Assembly: GCF_030167915.1 (NCBI RefSeq)
Contig: NZ_JARGNB010000003.1
Location: 186,001 to 250,000, forward strand
Direction of reading: 5' to 3'
DNA: 64,000 nt
Origin: Aquabacterium humicola
GTDB lineage: Bacteria > Pseudomonadota > Gammaproteobacteria > Burkholderiales > Burkholderiaceae_C
Both the position numbers and the translations under genes were made by a program. This document shows, piece by piece, positions 51,418 through 60,381 of this stretch. Position 1 is the first letter of the stretch; each line of letters opens with the position of its first letter. The notes beneath the pieces were generated by a model. It did no database searches. It saw only the letters and a program-made list of their open reading frames with translations, and was not told the origin of the DNA.

Positions 51418-52746
51418 ATGATCCGTCCCGACCGATTCGCGCGCATCGCCCTGCTGACCGCGCTGCCCGCCGCCGCCTTGCTCGCCTGCGCCACCCCGGC
51501 GCAGGCCGCGCGCTGGTGCGGCGACCGCTGCGACCAGGTGGTGATCGACTGGAACGCCGCCGCGCACCAGGTGATCACCGCCGCCGACGGCTATACCGAC
51601 CCGATGGCCGCCTCGCGCGCGCTGGCGATGATGCACCTGGCGATGCACGACGCCGTCAACGCGGTGCAGCCGCGCTACGACACCTATGCCGTGAAGTCGG
51701 CGACCGCCGCGTCCCCTGCACCGAAGGGCCGTCGCCCGGCCGACGACGAAGGCACGGCCGCGGTCGCCGCGGTCGAGGCCGCGCACGACGTGCTGCTGGC
51801 GCTGTACCCGAAGCAGGCGGCGATGCTGCAGTCGCTGCGCGGCGCCACCCTGCACGATGCCGGCAGCGGCGCCGCCGTCACGCAGGGCCGCCAGGTCGGC
51901 ACGCAGGCGGCCGCGGCGGTGATGAACCGGCGCAGCAACGACGGCAGCCAGGCCAAGGAGAGCTACGCGCCCGGCACGCGCGCCGGCGAGTACCGCTACA
52001 CGCCGGGCTTCGACTTCCTGGCCGCGCCGCACTGGCGGCAGGTGAAGACCTTCGCGCTGACGGCGGCGTCGCAGTTCCGCGTCGCACCGCCGCCGAAGCT
52101 CGACAGCGCCGAGTACACCGCCGCCTTCGAGGAGGTGCGCCTGTCCGGCAGCCAGCAGCCGAACGCCAGGCGCAGCGCCGACGAGACCCAGTACGCTGCC
52201 TTCTGGTACGAGTTCTCCGACGCCGGCTGGAACCGCATCGCACGCACCGTCGCGCGCGAACGCGAGCAGAACCTGTGGGACCGCGCCCGCACCTTCGCGC
52301 TGCTGAACGCGGTGATGGCGGACGCGTACATCGCGGGTTGGGATTCCAAGATGCACTACAACTTCTGGCGTCCGGTGACGGCGATCCGGCTGGCCGCCAG
52401 CGACGGCAATGCCGCGACGCAGCCCGACGCCGGCTGGACGCCGCTGCTGCCGACGCCGCCGGTGCAGGACCATCCGTCGACGCACAGTGCGCTCGGCGCC
52501 GCCGCGGCCGAGGCACTGGCCGAGGGTTTCGGCCGCGACCGCATCGGCTTCGAGTTCGCCTCGCCGACCGCGCTGCCGGGCCATGCGACGCGCAGCTTCG
52601 CGAGCTTCAGCGACGCCGCGAAGGAGAACGCCGACTCGCGCGTGAAGGCCGGCCTGCACTTCCGCTTCGCGACGGTGCAGGGCCTGCGCCTGGGCGAGCA
52701 GATCGGCCGCTTCGCGGTGCAGAACTTCCTGCGGCCGCTGCACTGA
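51418..52746 (+). CDS. Vanadium-dependent haloperoxidase/PAP2-like exported protein
   Basis: 442 residues. A signal peptide (ALLTALPAAALLACATPAQA) precedes a helical domain with early ALAMMHLAMHDAVNAVQPRY. The metal-site motifs of vanadium haloperoxidases and PAP2 phosphatases are KMHYNFWRPVTAIR (Lys and Arg), QDHPSTHSALGAAAAEAL (Ser-His) and the distal HFRFATVQGLRLGEQI. It may oxidise halides with peroxide or act as an acid phosphatase; the family cannot be split by eye. GGAG precedes ATG. It follows the thioesterase by 64 bp. Confidence 0.9.
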   Translation: MIRPDRFARIALLTALPAAALLACATPAQAARWCGDRCDQVVIDWNAAAHQVITAADGYTDPMAASRALAMMHLAMHDAVNAVQPRYDTYAVKSATAASPAPKGRRPADDEGTAAVAAVEAAHDVLLALYPKQAAMLQSLRGATLHDAGSGAAVTQGRQVGTQAAAAVMNRRSNDGSQAKESYAPGTRAGEYRYTPGFDFLAAPHWRQVKTFALTAASQFRVAPPPKLDSAEYTAAFEEVRLSGSQQPNARRSADETQYAAFWYEFSDAGWNRIARTVAREREQNLWDRARTFALLNAVMADAYIAGWDSKMHYNFWRPVTAIRLAASDGNAATQPDAGWTPLLPTPPVQDHPSTHSALGAAAAEALAEGFGRDRIGFEFASPTALPGHATRSFASFSDAAKENADSRVKAGLHFRFATVQGLRLGEQIGRFAVQNFLRPLH

Positions 52747-52835
52747 AGGCGGCGCCCGGCCGGCGCGGCGTGCACGCGCCCGCGGGCCGCTCACGCCACG
52801 CGGGGTCGCTCACGCGCCGCGGTCCGCGGTCGCCC

Positions 52836-52853
52836 CCTTGCGCTGGCGCAAGG
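52836..52853. repeat. Short inverted repeat upstream of PHA synthase
   Basis: CCTTGCG-CTGG-CGCAAGG is a perfect 7-bp dyad in the 161-bp gap before the synthase gene. It may be a terminator-like hairpin after the haloperoxidase or an operator; there is no T-tract. Confidence 0.45.
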
Positions 52854-52907
52854 TGCCTGTCGCGGGCGGGCGCGAGCATAGCGCTTGCCCTCACGAACAC
52901 CGACCCG

Positions 52908-54692
52908 ATGCGTGCTTCCCCCGACCGGTCCGCCAGCGAACTCCCCGACCCGCCCGATCTGCAGCTGCCGGTCAGCCTGCCCAACGAAGGCTTCGACCGC
53001 TGGCTGCATGCGCAGATCGGCCGCGCCAGTGCCGGCGTCTCGCCCGCGGCGCTGCTGCTGGCGCAGACCGACTGGCTGGCCCACCTGGCGCTGTCGCCGG
53101 CCAAGCAGGTGGAACTCGTGCACAAGGCCTGGCGCAAGGCGCTGCGGTTGGCGCTGTACCTGCCGCAGGCCATGCGTTCGGAGGCCGCGCGCTGCATCGA
53201 GCCGCTGCCGCAGGACCACCGCTTCGACGATCCCGCCTGGCAGCAGTGGCCGTTCAATGCGCTCGCGCAGTCCTTCCTGCTGACCCAGCAGTGGTGGCAC
53301 AACGCGACCACCGGCGTGCGTGGCGTGTCGCGGCATCACGAGGACGTGGTCAGCTTCGTCGCACGGCAGCTGCTGGACCTGGTGTCGCCGGGCAATTTCG
53401 TGCCGAGCAATCCGGCGGCGCTGCAGCGCGCGCTCGCCAGCGGCGGCGGCAGCCTGATGCAAGGCGCGCAGCACTGGTGGGAGGACGTGCAGCGCCGGAT
53501 CGCCGGGCGGCCCTACGCCGGCATGGACGCCTGGCGCGTCGGCGAGAACCTGGCCTGCACGCCCGGGCGCGTGGTGATGCGCAATGCGCTGGCCGAGCTG
53601 ATTCAGTACACGCCGACGACGGCGAAGGTGCATCCCGAGCCGGTGCTGATCGTGCCGGCCTGGATCATGAAGTACTACGTGCTCGACCTGGCGCCGCAGC
53701 GCTCGCTGATCGAGTACCTGGTCGGCCAGGGCCACACCGTGTTCTGCGTGTCGTGGAAGAACCCCGGCGCCGCCGAACGCGACTTCGGCCTCGACGACTA
53801 CCTGCAGCTGGGCCTGTTCGAGGCGCTGCGCACGGTGGAGGCCATCGTGCCGCGCCGGCCGGTGCATGCGGCGGGCTACTGCCTCGGCGGCACGCTGCTG
53901 GCCATCGGCGCCGCGGCGCTGGCGCGCGACGGCAGCGAGCGCCTGGCCAGCGTCTCGCTGCTGGCCGCGCAGACCGACTTCAGCGAGCCCGGCGAGATCG
54001 CGCTGTTCATCGACGACAGCGAGGTCACCTTCCTCGAGGACCTGATGTTCGACCGCGGCTACCTCAGCGCCGACCAGATGGCCGGCGCCTTCCAGCTGCT
54101 GCGCTCGAACGACCTGATCTGGTCGCGTGCGGTGCGCGACTACCTGATGGGCGAACGTGCACCGGTCAGCGACCTGATGGCCTGGAACGCCGACGCCACG
54201 CGCATGCCCTACCGCATGCACTCGCAGTACCTGCACCGGCTCTTCCTGCGCAACGACTTGGCGGCGGCGCGCTTCCGCGTCGCCGACCGGCCGGTCGCGC
54301 TGTCGGACATCCGCGTGCCGGTGTTTGCGCTCGGCACCGAGCTCGACCATGTCGCGCCGTGGCGGTCGGTCTACAAGCTGATGCTGCTGTGCGATGCCGA
54401 CGCGCGCTTCGTGCTCGCCAGCGGCGGGCACAACACCGGCGTCGTCAACCCGCCGCGGCGCGGCGAGGCGTCGCGCGGGCATCACCGCGTGCTCGACCGC
54501 CCGGCCGGCGGTCGCTACGTCGACCCGGACCAGTTCCTCGCGCTCGCGCAGGACCACGAGGGTTCGTGGTGGCCGCTGTGGCAGCAGTGGCTGGCCGCGC
54601 ACTCGTCGCGGCCGGTGGCGGTGCCGCGTACGGCGCCGCGCGGCAGCGCGACCTTCGGCGCCGCACCCGGCCGCTACGTGCTGGAGACCTGA
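52908..54692 (+). CDS. phaC: Poly(3-hydroxyalkanoate) synthase, class I-like
   Basis: 594 residues. The lipase-like box is GYCLGGTLLAIG with cysteine nucleophile, the acid is in LGTELDHVAPWRSV and the histidine in ASGGHNTGVVNPP. PhaC landmarks are NPAALQRALASGGGSLMQG, TPGRVVMRNALAELIQY, ILKYYVLDL-like MKYYVLDLAP and FCVSWKNPG. It should polymerise hydroxyacyl-CoA on the surface of PHA granules. No phaA, phaB or phasin gene is adjacent, so it may be a second synthase copy. No clear ribosome site precedes the chosen ATG. Confidence 0.92.
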   Translation: MRASPDRSASELPDPPDLQLPVSLPNEGFDRWLHAQIGRASAGVSPAALLLAQTDWLAHLALSPAKQVELVHKAWRKALRLALYLPQAMRSEAARCIEPLPQDHRFDDPAWQQWPFNALAQSFLLTQQWWHNATTGVRGVSRHHEDVVSFVARQLLDLVSPGNFVPSNPAALQRALASGGGSLMQGAQHWWEDVQRRIAGRPYAGMDAWRVGENLACTPGRVVMRNALAELIQYTPTTAKVHPEPVLIVPAWIMKYYVLDLAPQRSLIEYLVGQGHTVFCVSWKNPGAAERDFGLDDYLQLGLFEALRTVEAIVPRRPVHAAGYCLGGTLLAIGAAALARDGSERLASVSLLAAQTDFSEPGEIALFIDDSEVTFLEDLMFDRGYLSADQMAGAFQLLRSNDLIWSRAVRDYLMGERAPVSDLMAWNADATRMPYRMHSQYLHRLFLRNDLAAARFRVADRPVALSDIRVPVFALGTELDHVAPWRSVYKLMLLCDADARFVLASGGHNTGVVNPPRRGEASRGHHRVLDRPAGGRYVDPDQFLALAQDHEGSWWPLWQQWLAAHSSRPVAVPRTAPRGSATFGAAPGRYVLET

Positions 54693-54725
54693 GCGCGGCC
54701 GCTGCGCGCGGCCGCCCGGTGACCG

Positions 54726-56963
54726 TCAGTCGCCCATCGTCGCCGTCGGGTAGAACGGCAGCGTGCGCACGCGCTGCCCGGTCAGGCGCGACCAGGCGTT
54801 GGCCAGCGCCGGTGCGAGCGTCGGCACGCCGAGCTCGCCGACCCCGCCGATCGCCACCGCGCGGTCGGCCTGCGCCGGGGCCGGCAGGATCGTCACCCGG
54901 ACCTCCGGCATCTCGTTGAGCCGGATCATCCGGCTGGCGTTGAAGTTCTTCACCTGCGCGGAGCCGTTGACGAAGGTCTGCCGGCCGTAGAGCGCGGCAT
55001 TGAGGCCGTGCACGACGCCGCCGACCAGCTGGGCCTCCACCGAGCCCGGGCTGACCGCGAGATAACAGTCGATCGCCACGGCACACTTCAGCACGCGGAC
55101 CTGGCCGCTGCTCGACTTCCCGACCTCGACCACCTGCGCGACGATGCTGTTGAACGCGCTGCCGATCGCGATGCCGCGCGCGCGGCCGGCGGCCGGCGGC
55201 GTCGACCAGCCGCCGAGCGCGGCCGCCGCCTCCAGCACCGCGATCCAGCGGGGATCGGTCAGGCGCGCGCGGCGGAACTGGTACGGGTCCTGCCCGGCCG
55301 CCGCGGCGAGCTCGTCGATCATCGACTCCACCGCGAAGGTGTTGATCGATGCGCCGACCGAGCGCCAGAAGCCCACCGGCACCGGCGACGGATGGCTCAC
55401 GTACTCGGTCAGCCGCGCGCCGAAGCTGTAGGGCAGGGCATGGGCGCCTTCGTAGCCCTGGCTGTCGCCGGTGGCGCCGAGCACGGCGCCGCGCTGCGCG
55501 AGGATCGACGGCGATACGTTGCGGTAGGTCCAGCCGGCGATCGCGCCACCGGCGTCGAGGCCGGCGCGGGCCTTGACCAGCGCCATCGGCCGGTACTGGT
55601 CGTGCGCGAAGTCCTCCTCGCGCGGCCACATCAGCTTGACCGGCCGCTGCAGCGCCATCGCCACCTGCACCGCCTGGCTGATGAAGTCCTGCTCGGCCTT
55701 GCGCCCCAGGCCACCGCCGAGGTACGTGGTGTGGAAGACGATCTGCTCGGGCGCCAGCCCGGTCAGCGCGACGACCAGCGACAGCGCGCCGCGCGCGGAC
55801 TGCGTCGGCGCCCACACCTCGCAGCGCTCGCCGGCGCGGTAGTCGACCGTGCAGTTGAGCACCTCCATGCAGGCATGCGCGACGTAGGGCAGCGCGTAGG
55901 TGGCCTCGACCACCTTGCCCGCGCGCGTGATCGCCGCCGCCGCGTCGGCGGTGCTGCGCTCGACCGTGTACAGCGTGCCCGGCGGGTTCGCGGCGCCGGC
56001 CACGTAGGGTTTCGCGCCGGTCATCAGCGCCTGCGCGTCGGCCATGAACTGCGCGCTGTTCAGCGCGGCGACGTCGGCGGGCAGCGTCCACTTCACCGAC
56101 AGCCGGCGCGCGGCCTGCCAGGCGTCCCAGGTGCTGGTCGACACCACCGCCACCGCGTTGACGTTGCCCACCGCCTCGGCGCCGCGGCCGAGACCCGGCT
56201 TGACCTGCGTCGGCACGACGGCAATGGCGCCGGCCGGCGTGGCCGGCGTCGCCGCAAGCCGGCCGCCGATGCTCGGACAGTGGCGGATCACCGCGTACAC
56301 CATGCCGGGCACGCGCACGTCGAGCCCGTAGACCGCGCTGCCGTCGACCTTCGGCGGAATGTCGGGCCGGGCGAAGGTCTTGCCGATGCAGCGGAACTGC
56401 GCGTCCGGCACCAGCGCGGCCGATGCCGGCGGTGGCAGCAACGCGGCCGCCGCCGCCACCTCGCCGTAGCGGCGGGTCGCGCCGCTCGGGCCGTGGCGGA
56501 TCACGCCGTTGTCGACGGTGTAGTTGGAGCGGCTGGCATCGCCGATCTGCGCCATCGCCGCCGCCACCAGCGTCTCGCGGGCGATCGCGCCGGCATCGCG
56601 CAGGCGCCAGAAGTTGTTGCGCGTGACGCCGCTGCCGACGGTGTTGATCGCCGTGCCGACCGGCGCCGGCGTCTTCAGCGTCGGCCCGCCCTGCACCAGC
56701 TTCACGCGCGCCGGGTCGACCATCAGGTCCTCGCACAGCACCTGCGCCAGGCCGGCGAACGAGCCCTGGCCCATGTCGGAGCTGCCGATCGCCAGCGTGA
56801 TGCGGTCGTCGCTGCCGATCGTCAGCCAGGCGTTGACCTGCGTCGGCGCCGGATCGGTGGCCGCCTCGAGGCGGCTGGCCGCCGGCAGCACGAGTCCCAG
56901 CGTGAGGGCGCCGCCGGTGCCGAGGAAGCCGCGGCGGTCGAGCGTGGGGAGCATGTCCTGCAT
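54726..56963 (-). CDS. Molybdenum hydroxylase large subunit (isoquinoline 1-oxidoreductase beta-like)
   Basis: 745 residues. A twin-arginine leader (LDRRGFLGTGGALTLGLVLPAA) is followed by two molybdopterin-binding halves. Landmarks are GSSDMGQGSFAGLAQVLCEDL, GKTFARPDIPPKVDGSAVYGLD, YLGGGLGRKAEQDF and the C-terminal GVGELGVPTLAPALANA, whose glutamate is catalytic in the xanthine oxidase family. It should oxidise N-heterocycles or aldehydes in the periplasm. AAGGAGG lies 7 bp before ATG. It is co-transcribed with the 2Fe-2S subunit 11 bp upstream. Confidence 0.93.
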   Translation of the reverse strand: MQDMLPTLDRRGFLGTGGALTLGLVLPAASRLEAATDPAPTQVNAWLTIGSDDRITLAIGSSDMGQGSFAGLAQVLCEDLMVDPARVKLVQGGPTLKTPAPVGTAINTVGSGVTRNNFWRLRDAGAIARETLVAAAMAQIGDASRSNYTVDNGVIRHGPSGATRRYGEVAAAAALLPPPASAALVPDAQFRCIGKTFARPDIPPKVDGSAVYGLDVRVPGMVYAVIRHCPSIGGRLAATPATPAGAIAVVPTQVKPGLGRGAEAVGNVNAVAVVSTSTWDAWQAARRLSVKWTLPADVAALNSAQFMADAQALMTGAKPYVAGAANPPGTLYTVERSTADAAAAITRAGKVVEATYALPYVAHACMEVLNCTVDYRAGERCEVWAPTQSARGALSLVVALTGLAPEQIVFHTTYLGGGLGRKAEQDFISQAVQVAMALQRPVKLMWPREEDFAHDQYRPMALVKARAGLDAGGAIAGWTYRNVSPSILAQRGAVLGATGDSQGYEGAHALPYSFGARLTEYVSHPSPVPVGFWRSVGASINTFAVESMIDELAAAAGQDPYQFRRARLTDPRWIAVLEAAAALGGWSTPPAAGRARGIAIGSAFNSIVAQVVEVGKSSSGQVRVLKCAVAIDCYLAVSPGSVEAQLVGGVVHGLNAALYGRQTFVNGSAQVKNFNASRMIRLNEMPEVRVTILPAPAQADRAVAIGGVGELGVPTLAPALANAWSRLTGQRVRTLPFYPTATMGD

Positions 56964-56974
56964 CGCCGCCTCCT

Positions 56975-57415
56975 TCACAGGTCGGCCAGCGCACGCTTCA
57001 TGCGCTGGTAGGTGCCGCAGACGCAGACGTTCTCGATCTCGCCGGCGATCTCGCTGCCGTGGTGGCCCGCGCGCATCGCCCCGGCCACGCGCATCAGCAC
57101 GCCCGACTGGCAGAAGCCGCACTGCGGCACCTGGTGCTTGATCCACGCCACCTGCGCCGGGTGGCTGCGGTCCGGCGACAGCCCCTCGATCGTCGTGATG
57201 CGGCGGCCGGCGGCCGACGACACGTCCATGTCGCACGACTTCTTCGGCTCGCCGTCGACCCACACGGTGCAGGCCCCGCACACCTCGATGCCGCAGCCGT
57301 ACTTGGTGCCGGTCAGCCCGATCAGGTCGCGCAGCACCCACAGCAGCGGCATCTCGGCGCTGCGCACCTCGACGACGTGATCCTTGCCGTTGACGTTCAG
57401 CGTGTAGCTGAGCAT
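56975..57415 (-). CDS. 2Fe-2S subunit of the molybdenum hydroxylase
   Basis: 146 residues. Two iron-sulfur clusters are encoded: the plant-type ferredoxin cluster (KYGCGIEVCGACTVWVDG and the fourth Cys in KKSCDM) and the C-terminal cluster (VPQCGFCQSG, NVCVCGTYQRM). It passes electrons from the molybdopterin subunit, probably to a c-type cytochrome that is not encoded next door. GGAAGGAG precedes ATG. The leader at 57416-57557 is the likely promoter region. Confidence 0.95.
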   Translation of the reverse strand: MLSYTLNVNGKDHVVEVRSAEMPLLWVLRDLIGLTGTKYGCGIEVCGACTVWVDGEPKKSCDMDVSSAAGRRITTIEGLSPDRSHPAQVAWIKHQVPQCGFCQSGVLMRVAGAMRAGHHGSEIAGEIENVCVCGTYQRMKRALADL

Positions 57416-57557
57416 TCGCTTCTCTCCTTCCGACGTCCCGCGCCGCGATGCTGCGGCGTGCGACGCATCGTCTGCACCGCGATGAACCGAAGCTGAACGG
57501 CGAGGGCGGCCGCGCGAAACGTTTTGTATGAGGCGTGTGCGGTTCCGGGAGCGCGGC

Positions 57558-58913
57558 TCAGAACCGCAGCTCGGCGCGCAGGCCGCGGCCCAGCGCCACG
57601 GGCGAGCTCAGCACGAGGCGCAGGCCCGCCTGCCGGGCGATCGCGTCGACGATCGCCAGGCCGAGGCCGCTGCCTTCGCGCGCCGCGTGCCCGCGCTCGA
57701 AGCGCCGGACCAGCGTCGGCAGCACGTCGGGCGCCACGCCGGGGCCGTCGTCCTGCACCACCAGCCGCGCCGGCGGGCCGGCTTCCGCGATGACGTCCAC
57801 CTGCGCCGCCGCGCCGCCGTGGCGCAGCGCGTTCTCGATCAGGTTGCGCAGCGCGATGGCCAGCGCATCGAGGTCGCCCTCGACGACCACGCGCGACGCC
57901 GGCAGCTGCAGCTGCAACCGGCCGGCGCGGCGCTCGGCGTCGAACTCGTCGGCGACCAGGCGTGCCAGCTCGGCCAGGTCGACCGGCTCGCGCCGCAGCG
58001 CGACGCCCGATTCGAGCCGCGCCCGCTGCAGCAGCCGGGCCGCGAGCCGGGTCAGGCGGTCGATCTGGCGCACCAGCGCCTGCGCATGGCCGCGCGCGGC
58101 GTCGTCGGGCGTCACGGCGGCCAGCCGCTGGGCCTGCGCCCGGGCCGCGGCCAGCGGCGTGCGCAGCTCGTGCGCGGTGTGCAGCGCCAGCGTGCGTTCG
58201 GCCTCGATCAACTGCCGAAGCCGCGTCAATAACGCGTTGGTGCCACGTAACCACGGCTGCAGCTCGTCGGGCAGATGGGGCAGCGCCAGCGGTTCCAGGC
58301 GCTGGACGTCGAGGCTTTCCAGCGCATGGCGGGCGTGCTCGACGTCGGCGAAGGCGCGGCGGATCAGCCAGCGCAGCAGCAGCGCGACCGCCGGCAGTGC
58401 CGCCAGCAGCGCGAGCAGCAGCCAGCGCAGCGCGTGCCACAGCACTTCGCGCCGGTGGCTCACCGTCTCGGCCACCTGCACGCGGCGGCCATCGGCGGCA
58501 GTGAGCGTCAGCACGTGCCACGGGCCGCGGTCGTGCAGGCCGTCGCTGCCGCGCGGGTCCATCGGTGCGTCCGGTGCGCGCGCCGATCGCAGCCGCAGCC
58601 GGCCGTCGCGGTCGAACAGCTGCCAGCTGACGAAGTCGCCGTGTTCGCCGGGCGGCCAGGTACCGGGCGCGACCGTCGGGCCGGACGCCACCGCGTCGGG
58701 CATCGCCAGCAGCCGCGACGCGGTCTGCTGCAGCGCGCCGTCGAGCACCTCGTTGATCTCGTGCATCAGGCCGGCCGTGGCCGCCGCTCCGGCGACGAGC
58801 CAGCCGGCGACCAGCAGCGCCAGCAGGTGCCGCCACAGCCGCTGCTGCAGGCTCCAGCGGCGCCCGGCCTCAGGCGGCGTCGGAAGGGAGCTCGAGGCGA
58901 TAGCCGAGTCCAC
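57558..58913 (-). CDS. Two-component sensor histidine kinase
   Basis: 451 residues. A GTG start lies 44 bp inside the preceding response regulator gene. Two membrane helices (LWRHLLALLVAGWLVAGAAATAGL and LRWLLLALLAALPAVALLLRWL) flank a ~110-residue periplasmic sensor. The cytoplasmic part has the H-box HTAHELRTPLAAARAQ, N-box NLIENALRHGG and glycine boxes DDGPGVA and GSGLGLAI. It pairs with the OmpR-type regulator through overlapping genes. The sensed signal is unknown. Confidence 0.92.
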   Translation of the reverse strand: MDSAIASSSLPTPPEAGRRWSLQQRLWRHLLALLVAGWLVAGAAATAGLMHEINEVLDGALQQTASRLLAMPDAVASGPTVAPGTWPPGEHGDFVSWQLFDRDGRLRLRSARAPDAPMDPRGSDGLHDRGPWHVLTLTAADGRRVQVAETVSHRREVLWHALRWLLLALLAALPAVALLLRWLIRRAFADVEHARHALESLDVQRLEPLALPHLPDELQPWLRGTNALLTRLRQLIEAERTLALHTAHELRTPLAAARAQAQRLAAVTPDDAARGHAQALVRQIDRLTRLAARLLQRARLESGVALRREPVDLAELARLVADEFDAERRAGRLQLQLPASRVVVEGDLDALAIALRNLIENALRHGGAAAQVDVIAEAGPPARLVVQDDGPGVAPDVLPTLVRRFERGHAAREGSGLGLAIVDAIARQAGLRLVLSSPVALGRGLRAELRF

Positions 58914-59541
58914 GGTGCGTGCTGATCGCGCGCGGGCCGAGCTTCTTGCGCAGCCGGCTGACGATCACCTCGAGTGAATTGCTGTCGGCATCGCCGAGCC
59001 CCGCGGCGGCGAGGGCGTGCTCGATGTCGCTGCGACCGTAGATGCGGCCGGGCCGCCCGGCCAGGCACGCGATCACCGACCACTCCATCGCCGTCAGGTC
59101 GATCGGCGCGCCGCTCCGGCTGGCGTGGCGCGCGGCCGGGTCGAGCAGCACGTTGCCGATGCGCAGCGCCTGCCTCGGCGGCCGGCCGGCACGGCGGGCG
59201 ACGGCGTCGATGCGCGCGAGCATCTCGTCGAGGTCGAAGGGCTTGACCAAGTAGTCGTCGGCGCCGTCGCGCAGCGCTCGCAGGCGGTCGGACAGCTGCT
59301 CGCGCGCGGACAGCACGATCACCGGGCGCGGGTCGCCGGCGGAGCGCCATTCGCGCAGCAGCGCCAGGCCTTCGCCGTCGGGCAGCGCGAGGTCGAGCAG
59401 CACCAGGTCCGCCGCCGCGGCGCGCGCATCGCCGACGTGCCGGCAGCTCGTCACGGCATGGCCGGCCGCGCGCAGATGGGCAGCCACCGCCTGCGCGAGG
59501 TCGGCGTCGTCTTCCACCAGCAGGATGTGCAGCGCCCGCAT
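58870..59541 (-). CDS. OmpR-family response regulator
   Basis: 223 residues. The receiver has VEDDADL, acceptor in VLLDLALPDGEG and Lys in YLVKPFDLDEML. The effector is a winged helix (LDPAARHASRSGAPIDLTAMEWSVIACL, SNSLEVIVSRLRKKLG, GLGYRLELP). It overlaps the kinase gene by 44 bp and lies 21 bp downstream of osmC, so one transcript may carry all four genes. Confidence 0.94.
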   Translation of the reverse strand: MRALHILLVEDDADLAQAVAAHLRAAGHAVTSCRHVGDARAAAADLVLLDLALPDGEGLALLREWRSAGDPRPVIVLSAREQLSDRLRALRDGADDYLVKPFDLDEMLARIDAVARRAGRPPRQALRIGNVLLDPAARHASRSGAPIDLTAMEWSVIACLAGRPGRIYGRSDIEHALAAAGLGDADSNSLEVIVSRLRKKLGPRAISTHRGLGYRLELPSDAA

Positions 59542-59562
59542 CCGCCCAGCGTGTCCCGCGAC

Positions 59563-60057
59563 TCAGGCCGGCACCGGCTCGGCCACCGCGGCATCGGCGC
59601 CTTTCAGCACCGTCCCGGCGGCGTCGATCACGCGCACGTCGACCGGGATGCCGGCCCGCACGCTCTGCGTGACGATGCAGAAGTCCTCGAACTGGCCGAG
59701 CACGCGGTCGAGCGCATGCAGGTCGTGCGCCGGCGCGCCGAGGTGCAGGTCGACGCCGATGCGGGCGATGCGCAGCCGGTTCTGCGCATTGCGCGCCATC
59801 GACAGCGTGGCCACCGCCCGCAGCGGCTCGGCCGGATTCCTGAACTTGCGCAGCGCGAACAGCAGGCTGGCCGCCAGGCAGTTGGCCACCGCCGCGGCCA
59901 GCAGGCGCGCCGGGTTGGGCCCGGTGCCCTGTCCGAGCGGTGGCGGCTCGTCGGTGTGCAGCGGCGGCAGCGCCGCGTCGCGGAAGTCGACCTCGAAGGC
60001 GAAGTCCGACTGCTGCCGAAGCTCGAGGCTGAATCCGCCCTCGCTCACGGGACTCAC
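59563..60057 (-). CDS. OsmC-family protein
   Basis: 164 residues from a GTG that overlaps the DUF2892 stop codon (GTGA); a second GTG 9 bp on is possible. The core helix with the first cysteine is PARLLAAAVANCLAASLLFALRKF and the second cysteine is in FEDFCIVTQSVRAGI, the usual pair of OsmC/Ohr peroxidases. It probably reduces organic hydroperoxides or handles reactive sulfur, using thiols. The linkage to DUF2892 is common in sulfur or peroxide responses. Confidence 0.88.
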   Translation of the reverse strand: MSPVSEGGFSLELRQQSDFAFEVDFRDAALPPLHTDEPPPLGQGTGPNPARLLAAAVANCLAASLLFALRKFRNPAEPLRAVATLSMARNAQNRLRIARIGVDLHLGAPAHDLHALDRVLGQFEDFCIVTQSVRAGIPVDVRVIDAAGTVLKGADAAVAEPVPA

Positions 60058-60257
60058 GGCTTGCGGCCGGCGGAGGCCGGGCAGGTGTCGACGCCCAACA
60101 GGCCGTACGCCGGACAGAAGCGGAACAGGCCGGTGGCCAGCAGCACCACGCCGATCCAGCCCCACGCACCGATGGTGCCGGTGACGGCCAGGGCGATGAG
60201 CGCCAGGCCGGCGACGATTCGAAGCCCCCGGTCGAGGGACCCCACGTTGACCTTCAT
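60054..60257 (-). CDS. DUF2892 small membrane protein (YgaP-like)
   Basis: 67 residues with two membrane helices (GLRIVAGLALIALAVTG and WIGVVLLATGLFRFCPAYGLLG). The CPAYGLLG-V-x-TC pattern with two cysteines is characteristic. The family is often fused or adjacent to rhodanese or OsmC proteins, which suggests handling of sulfane sulfur or thiol stress at the membrane. AGGAGG precedes ATG. It is the first gene of the minus-strand group and divergent from the two-component genes at 60382. Confidence 0.9.
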   Translation of the reverse strand: MKVNVGSLDRGLRIVAGLALIALAVTGTIGAWGWIGVVLLATGLFRFCPAYGLLGVDTCPASAGRKP

Positions 60258-60290
60258 GCAGACCTCCTGCTTGGTTGACTGGTCGAATCG

Positions 60291-60312
60291 TCCATCAGCG
60301 ACCACTGATGGA
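60291..60312. promoter_or_regulatory. Palindromic operator in divergent promoter
   Basis: TCCATCAG-N6-CTGATGGA is a perfect 8-bp dyad midway between the DUF2892/OsmC genes and the response regulator gene at 60382. It is a good candidate binding site for a dimeric regulator controlling one or both transcripts. Which protein binds is not known. Confidence 0.6.
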
Positions 60313-60381
60313 GATTGATGCACGTCAGTCCGCGCCCCCGCAAGCCGGGATTCATCGGCACGCGCTAGATTCCGTGCTGCC

